A stretch of DNA of 9,554 nt from Candidatus Parcubacteria bacterium. GTDB taxonomy: Bacteria > Patescibacteriota > Minisyncoccia > Minisyncoccales > Minisyncoccaceae. The notes under the pieces are model-generated. The model made no database searches. It had not been told where the DNA came from and was given only the letters and a program-made list of their open reading frames with translations. Location of the stretch: the NCBI GenBank assembly GCA_017992335.1, contig JAGOOU010000018.1, positions 1 through 9,554 of the forward strand, given 5' to 3'. Position numbers and translations under genes: made by a program. Positions 6,293-9,554 of the stretch are shown here, piece by piece; the first letter of the stretch is position 1; the number at the start of each line of letters is the position of its first letter.

Positions 6293-6317
6293 AATCCCTA
6301 GAAAAAATCTAAGGATT
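6293..6317 (-). terminator. Possible weak terminator between two convergent genes
   Basis: AATCCCTAG (6293-6301) pairs with CTAAGGATT (6309-6317) apart from one C-A mismatch, around a 7-base A-rich loop. On the minus strand the stem is followed by a TTTTA stretch, so it could end transcription of the small minus-strand gene. No T tract follows it on the plus strand. Confidence 0.3.
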
Positions 6318-6680
6318 ATAGAAGCTCATTCTATCCTTACCGCTAATACAATTTATTAAAAACTTCTCGTAAATAGCTTGAATTTGCCAATCAGCAAGGC
6401 CCATTTCTTGTAAATCTAAAAGATCCATTGAACCTTCTGGCTCAGATACTATTTCTTTTAGAAATAAATATGCTTGTTCAAGCACCTCAGGAGAAGCTCC
6501 TCCTAATTTCACTGCTTCTGTTAACATAGCAGGATACACGTCTTTAATCGCTGCTTTGATTAATCTTTCCACTTCTTCTGGATGTATTCTTTTTAAAGCA
6601 GAGAGGGCTGCAAACAAATTGTTATCGGTTTGCTTTTCATTAAGCAGTTCCAAAATAGTTTCTTTGAACTTTGATGACAT
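6309..6680 (-). CDS. Small helical protein of unknown function
   Basis: I do not recognise this 123-residue protein. It starts MSSKFKETILELLNEK, has no signal peptide or membrane segment, and is rich in Leu, Glu, Ala and Lys in a pattern predicting mostly alpha helices (about 4-15, 21-32, 34-50, 64-78, 92-108). It is probably cytoplasmic and possibly part of a small complex. The start at 6680 is chosen because AAAAGGAGTG ends 3 bases before the ATG and a promoter lies just upstream. A longer frame to a TTG at 6743 would put the start inside the promoter -35. It is the only gene in the window with a strong Shine-Dalgarno. It faces the CaCA gene tail to tail and diverges from rplU. Regulation of, or by, the shared rplU promoter region is possible but untested. 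Confidence 0.75.
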   Translation of the reverse strand: MSSKFKETILELLNEKQTDNNLFAALSALKRIHPEEVERLIKAAIKDVYPAMLTEAVKLGGASPEVLEQAYLFLKEIVSEPEGSMDLLDLQEMGLADWQIQAIYEKFLINCISGKDRMSFYNP

Positions 6681-6683
6681 TTT

Positions 6684-6693
6684 CACTCCTTTT
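6684..6693 (-). promoter_or_regulatory. Strong Shine-Dalgarno that fixes the start of the small minus-strand gene
   Basis: On the minus strand AAAAGGAGTG precedes the ATG at 6680; the AGGAG core is 5 bases from the start codon. This decides for the 123-residue product over the 144-residue frame. Confidence 0.8.
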
Positions 6694-6713
6694 GGGTTTT
6701 TAAAGGCCCACGT

Positions 6714-6743
6714 TATATATACAACATATATCAATGATGTCAA
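6714..6743 (-). promoter_or_regulatory. Promoter of the small minus-strand gene
   Basis: On the minus strand a perfect TTGACA (6738-6743) is followed, at 16 to 18 bases, by an alternating TATATA stretch (6714-6721) that can serve as the -10. Transcription would begin near 6707, about 27 bases before the ATG and just ahead of the Shine-Dalgarno. Confidence 0.6.
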
Positions 6744-6747
6744 ATTG

Positions 6748-6776
6748 TTGACTTTAACAAGATTTAATGATATAAA
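6748..6776 (+). promoter_or_regulatory. Promoter of rplU, extended -10 type
   Basis: TTGACT (6748-6753), a 17-base spacer and TATAAA (6771-6776), with an extended TGA immediately before the -10. The start would be near 6783, giving a 20-base A-rich leader. Its -35 is only 4 bases from the -35 of the divergent promoter, so the two polymerases probably compete. Confidence 0.7.
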
Positions 6777-6802
6777 TTACACATTAAATAAAGAATAAAA
6801 AT

Positions 6803-7114
6803 ATGTTAGCAGTAATCAAAACCGGAGGAAAACAATACAAGGTTTCTGAAGGAGACAAAATCAAAATAGAAAAATTAGAGAATAAAGAAGGGGAAAACAT
6901 AGTATTTTCTGAAGTTCTTTTGTTAGAAAACGGAAAAGAAATATTAATTGGAACTCCTTTTCTAAAAGATGCTCAAGTAAAAGCTAAGGTTTTACAACAA
7001 GGAAAGAATGAAAAAGTCATAATTTTCAAATACAAGCCAAAGAAAAGATATAAAGTAAAAAAAGGTCATCGCCAACCTTTTACTGAAGTAGAAATTACTG
7101 AGATTAAAGCTTAA
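6803..7114 (+). CDS. rplU: 50S ribosomal protein L21
   Basis: A full-length 103-residue L21. The N terminus MLAVIKTGGKQYKVSEGDKI and the C-terminal block KKGHRQPFTEVEI are the family signatures. L21 binds 23S rRNA in the large subunit. The start follows an A-rich leader without a Shine-Dalgarno; the twelve bases ending in the ATG (AATAAAAATATG) are the same as those at the CaCA gene start. The usual partner rpmA (L27) does not follow: the convergent dnaB overlaps the last 4 bases. A terminator lies 28 bases past the stop, inside dnaB. Confidence 0.97.
   Translation: MLAVIKTGGKQYKVSEGDKIKIEKLENKEGENIVFSEVLLLENGKEILIGTPFLKDAQVKAKVLQQGKNEKVIIFKYKPKKRYKVKKGHRQPFTEVEITEIKA
7057..7081 (-). terminator. 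Possible dnaB terminator inside the rplU 3' coding region
   Basis: On the minus strand AAAAGGT, an 8-base loop and ACCTTTT form a 7-bp stem whose 3' arm continues into a run of seven T (7057-7063 complement). It starts 30 bases past the dnaB stop. The same bases encode the conserved KKGHRQPF of L21, so the hairpin may be incidental. Confidence 0.4.
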
Positions 7115-9554
7115 AAACCAATATCACCTTCGTTGAATTCCAAGCTAGTTTCTAAATTACGGAAACTAGCTTTTTGTTTATCAAAGAATAATTCCACTCT
7201 TCCTACTGGACCATTCCTGTGTTTTGCAATTATAATATCTGCAATTCCTTTTCTTGGGGTTTCTTCATGATAAGCATCTTCACGATAAATAAATAAAACA
7301 ACGTCAGCATCTTGCTCTAGGCTATTATGAACAATAATATCATTAGCTACAAAATTATGAACATTCTCAACTGTTGCATCATAAACATCTTCGGTTAATA
7401 GTTCTTTAATAGATTCTATTTTGTCCCAATAAATTCCTGAATTAGCAATATTTGATATTTCTTCATTCTTATTTAGGGCATTACAGATTCTAATTAATCT
7501 GCTTCTTGAAACTCCGCTCTTGAATAACGTAGTGCCACAATAAGCCGTATCTATTCTTTGGCTAAATTCTCTCCAACCGATTCCAACAGACTCCTTTGCC
7601 GGCTCAATAACCAACTTCCACACCTCTTTTGGAATGATATCATTATTAAGGTTAGGAGTTATCTTTTCTAAAGATTTCCTTAATTCTGGTATTATTTCTT
7701 TTCTTCTGTCCGCTATTCCAATTTTATTAATAAACTTTAATTGATTATGTGAGCCCTCTACATGCAAAGAAAACAATTCTCTATATCCTTTTTTCGTATA
7801 AGCTCTAATTGTACTTTGAATTCCCAACATTAAAAGCAAGTGTTGAATTTGCTCTATCATCTTTTTACTAGTTGAAGAATAGTAGATATTTCCAGTTGGT
7901 ATTCTTCCTTTTGTCTTTTTCCAGCTTAAATTACCATCTGTTGACCAAAGATTCCTTAAGAATAAAGAAATTTTATTTTCGTCGCAAGAGAATACTGCTT
8001 CCGGAATTTCTTTTTCCCAAGAATGAACTGTTTTGATTTTTAATTTATTAAACCAATAAGTAATTGGATGTTTTTTATTCCTAGATAATTTATATGGGCT
8101 TGGCAAATAGACGTGATACCAATTCTTTTGTTTTATTATTCTTCCCTCAATCTCAAAAAGCCTTTTTGCTGCATCCTTAACGGTTTTAATGTTTTCTTCA
8201 AAAGCATTTGTATAATGAATTGGTTGTTTTGGCAGAACACAACCATCGCCTAATAGATGAGCTATTAAAATCAATTCGTCATCTAAAATATTGTTTAAGG
8301 GATTAGATATTTTAATTTCTCTTGGCAAAGCAATATAGTCTTCTTTTTTTAATTCGTCTAATCTTTTCCAGCCATCTATTTTAAAGAATGGGTGATTAGC
8401 ACTTGCCTTTATGGTTCTTCCACTCTTTGTTTTTAATTCAAAAACCTTCTTTTTTCCAGAATAAAAGACTTTAGTCATTAAACCCTCTTCTACTTTATAA
8501 TCACTGCCCAAAGATAAAACTTTAATTGGAGCCTGAATATCTCTTTCTGCTAATTTTTTGATAGGAATCCTTTCTCCTGTTTCTGCTAATGTAATTAAAG
8601 TATCTCCTGTTAAGCAACCGCTTTCACGCAAGTCGGATAATCTAGGAATCTTCGGTGTTCTTTGTTCTACTGCTCTTGATAATTGAGATAAAGCAAGCAC
8701 AGGAACATTTAATTCTCTGGCTAGACCTTTTAGCTGACGGGATATTTCTGTAATTTGCTGAACACTGCTTATATTCGCTCCCTTAGATCCTGGTTCAATT
8801 AATTGAAGATAATCAATAATAATTAGACCTAATCCTTGACTAGCCTGCAATCTTCTCGCCATAGCTCTCATCTGAAGTACTGTACAACTAGAAGCATCGT
8901 CAATAAAAATAGGGGCTTCGGATAAAGAGCCTAGAGCATGCTGAATGCAAGTAAAATCATCTTCATTCAATCTTCCTTGCCTAATTGCATAAGAATCAAT
9001 ATTTGACTCAGAACTAATCAATCGGTCAATCAACTGATCTTTAGACATTTCTAAAGAAAAGATTCCCACTGGCTTCTTTTCCTTTAAGGCAACATTCTTA
9101 GCAATATCTAAAGCTAAACTACTTTTACCCATTGATGGTCTAGCAGCTAGAATAACTAAATCAGAATTCTGCAATCCTGATAAAATCATGTCTAATCCAT
9201 TGAATCCAGTAGAGGTTCCTCTTAAGGTTCCTCTTTGCTTTGACATTTTATCAATTCTTTCAAAAGCTTCTTCAAGATGAGGTCTGATTGGTAAAAAAGA
9301 CTGAGTAAGATTCTTTTGCGTAATGCTGAAAATCTTTCTCTCTGCTCCGTCCAATAATTCATCTGCTTCTTCTGATTCTTCATAGCCCATTAAAACAATG
9401 TCTTCTCCAGCATTAATTAGATCTCTCAGAATTCTTTTTTTCTGAACAATTTTAGCATAAGTAGAAACATGACTAGCTGTAGGAACAGTATTAATCAATT
9501 CAGTTAAATAGGCAACACCTCCAATGTTTTCTAATTGGTCTTTTTCTTTTAATT
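7111..9554 (-). CDS. dnaB: Replicative DNA helicase DnaB, intein-containing, 5'-truncated
   Basis: The frame stays open to the window edge; a TTG at 9498 is internal, since the preceding codons read the family sequence IGGVAYLTE. About 70-90 N-terminal residues are probably outside. The visible part has the end of the N-terminal domain, the linker helix, then the RecA-like motor: Walker A RPSMGKS (9121-9141), Walker B IIIDYLQL (Asp codon 8812-8814) and SDLRESG. An intein (7324-8616) then interrupts, and the frame resumes with SLEQDADVVLFIYRED and KHRNGPVGRVEL, which holds the likely arginine finger. The spliced protein would be about 382 visible residues, matching DnaB once the missing part is added. 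It unwinds DNA ahead of the replisome as a hexamer. Its stop overlaps the rplU 3' end by 4 bases, tail to tail. Confidence 0.95.
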   Translation of the reverse strand, partial: LKEKDQLENIGGVAYLTELINTVPTASHVSTYAKIVQKKRILRDLINAGEDIVLMGYEESEEADELLDGAERKIFSITQKNLTQSFLPIRPHLEEAFERIDKMSKQRGTLRGTSTGFNGLDMILSGLQNSDLVILAARPSMGKSSLALDIAKNVALKEKKPVGIFSLEMSKDQLIDRLISSESNIDSYAIRQGRLNEDDFTCIQHALGSLSEAPIFIDDASSCTVLQMRAMARRLQASQGLGLIIIDYLQLIEPGSKGANISSVQQITEISRQLKGLARELNVPVLALSQLSRAVEQRTPKIPRLSDLRESGCLTGDTLITLAETGERIPIKKLAERDIQAPIKVLSLGSDYKVEEGLMTKVFYSGKKKVFELKTKSGRTIKASANHPFFKIDGWKRLDELKKEDYIALPREIKISNPLNNILDDELILIAHLLGDGCVLPKQPIHYTNAFEENIKTVKDAAKRLFEIEGRIIKQKNWYHVYLPSPYKLSRNKKHPITYWFNKLKIKTVHSWEKEIPEAVFSCDENKISLFLRNLWSTDGNLSWKKTKGRIPTGNIYYSSTSKKMIEQIQHLLLMLGIQSTIRAYTKKGYRELFSLHVEGSHNQLKFINKIGIADRRKEIIPELRKSLEKITPNLNNDIIPKEVWKLVIEPAKESVGIGWREFSQRIDTAYCGTTLFKSGVSRSRLIRICNALNKNEEISNIANSGIYWDKIESIKELLTEDVYDATVENVHNFVANDIIVHNSLEQDADVVLFIYREDAYHEETPRKGIADIIIAKHRNGPVGRVELFFDKQKASFRNLETSLEFNEGDIGF
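7142..7175 (+). terminator. rplU terminator embedded in the dnaB 3' coding region
   Basis: AAGCTAGTTTC (7142-7152) and GAAACTAGCTT (7162-7172) form a perfect 11-bp stem around a 9-base loop, and the 3' arm runs into T5 (7171-7175). It lies 28 bases beyond the rplU stop. On the opposite strand the bases encode DnaB residues KASFRNLETSL, and there no T tract follows the stem, so it acts only in the rplU direction. Confidence 0.7.
7324..8616 (-). mobile_element. DnaB intein with LAGLIDADG homing endonuclease
   Basis: A 431-residue in-frame protein intron. It begins with Cys1 (CLTGDTLITLAETG, codon 8614-8616), has a block B SANHPF (S72-H75; TxxH is usual), and ends HNFVANDIIVHN with His430-Asn431, followed by Ser +1 of the host. 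All splice residues for a Cys/Asn/Ser class intein are present. The middle carries two LAGLIDADG-type motifs, IAHLLGDG (Asp124) and FLRNLWSTDG (Asp227), both with the catalytic acid, so homing activity may persist. From memory, length, insertion point and blocks such as YLPSPYKL, HPITYW and AYCGTTL closely match the Synechocystis DnaB intein (about 429 residues). It must splice out for DnaB to work, as it separates conserved motor motifs. Confidence 0.95.

Noticed and set aside
6681..6743. Longer form of the small minus-strand gene starting at TTG 6743
   Set aside because: That TTG is part of the promoter -35, and the transcript would start downstream of it; the Shine-Dalgarno supports ATG 6680.
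6556..6798. Plus-strand frame opposite the small gene
   Set aside because: It shows no family resemblance and overlaps both promoters and the better-supported minus-strand gene.
7324..8616. DnaB split read as a frameshift or foreign gene insertion that kills the helicase
   Set aside because: The insert is in frame, begins with Cys and ends with His-Asn before Ser, so it is an intein that is removed after translation.
1..9554. CRISPR arrays, insertion sequences or defence systems
   Set aside because: No regularly spaced repeats, transposase, terminal inverted repeats or defence-family proteins were seen on either strand.

Overview
This AT-rich window looks like a chromosomal segment of a small-genome bacterium of the Candidate Phyla Radiation (Patescibacteria, Parcubacteria-like). 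That assignment is an inference. It rests on tandem prepilin-LamG surface proteins, a short mraZ-rsmH-ftsL-ftsI division cluster, an intein-bearing dnaB, 4-base gene overlaps and mostly absent Shine-Dalgarno sequences. TGA serves as a stop in at least two genes (first pilin gene, rsmH), so this is not a TGA-recoding lineage.

Layout. Bases 1-1793 hold two tandem, overlapping genes for type IV prepilin-like proteins with LamG-type lectin domains; the first is cut by the window edge. A terminator (1814-1839) closes this unit. Next come a near-consensus sigma-70-type promoter (1846-1874) and helically phased GTG boxes that look like an autoregulatory MraZ operator. The promoter drives mraZ (1941), rsmH (2377), an ftsL-like gene (3219) and ftsI/pbp2 (3518-5221), which together make a minimal division and cell-wall cluster. 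The cluster ends at a tRNA-Glu(CTC) gene (5242-5314), not at mraY or the mur genes. A membrane exchanger of the CaCA superfamily with a rewritten ion-binding site follows (5333-6292).

From 6309 to 6680 a small unrecognised gene runs on the minus strand. It has the only strong Shine-Dalgarno sequence seen and its own promoter, back to back with the promoter of rplU (ribosomal protein L21, 6803-7114). The 3' end of rplU overlaps by 4 bases the 3' end of the convergent dnaB gene (replicative helicase, minus strand, 7111 to beyond 9554). DnaB is interrupted by a 431-residue intein with a two-motif LAGLIDADG endonuclease, at RESG/SLEQDAD. The two convergent genes appear to carry each other's transcription terminators inside their coding sequence.

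How the parts work together: pilin-LamG proteins for attachment, MraZ-controlled division and septal wall synthesis, translation (tRNA-Glu, L21) and replication (DnaB). Nothing here is clearly a new defence or mobile system. The points most worth a second look are the intein, the convergent terminators, the phased mraZ control region and the CaCA protein that lacks several canonical ion ligands.
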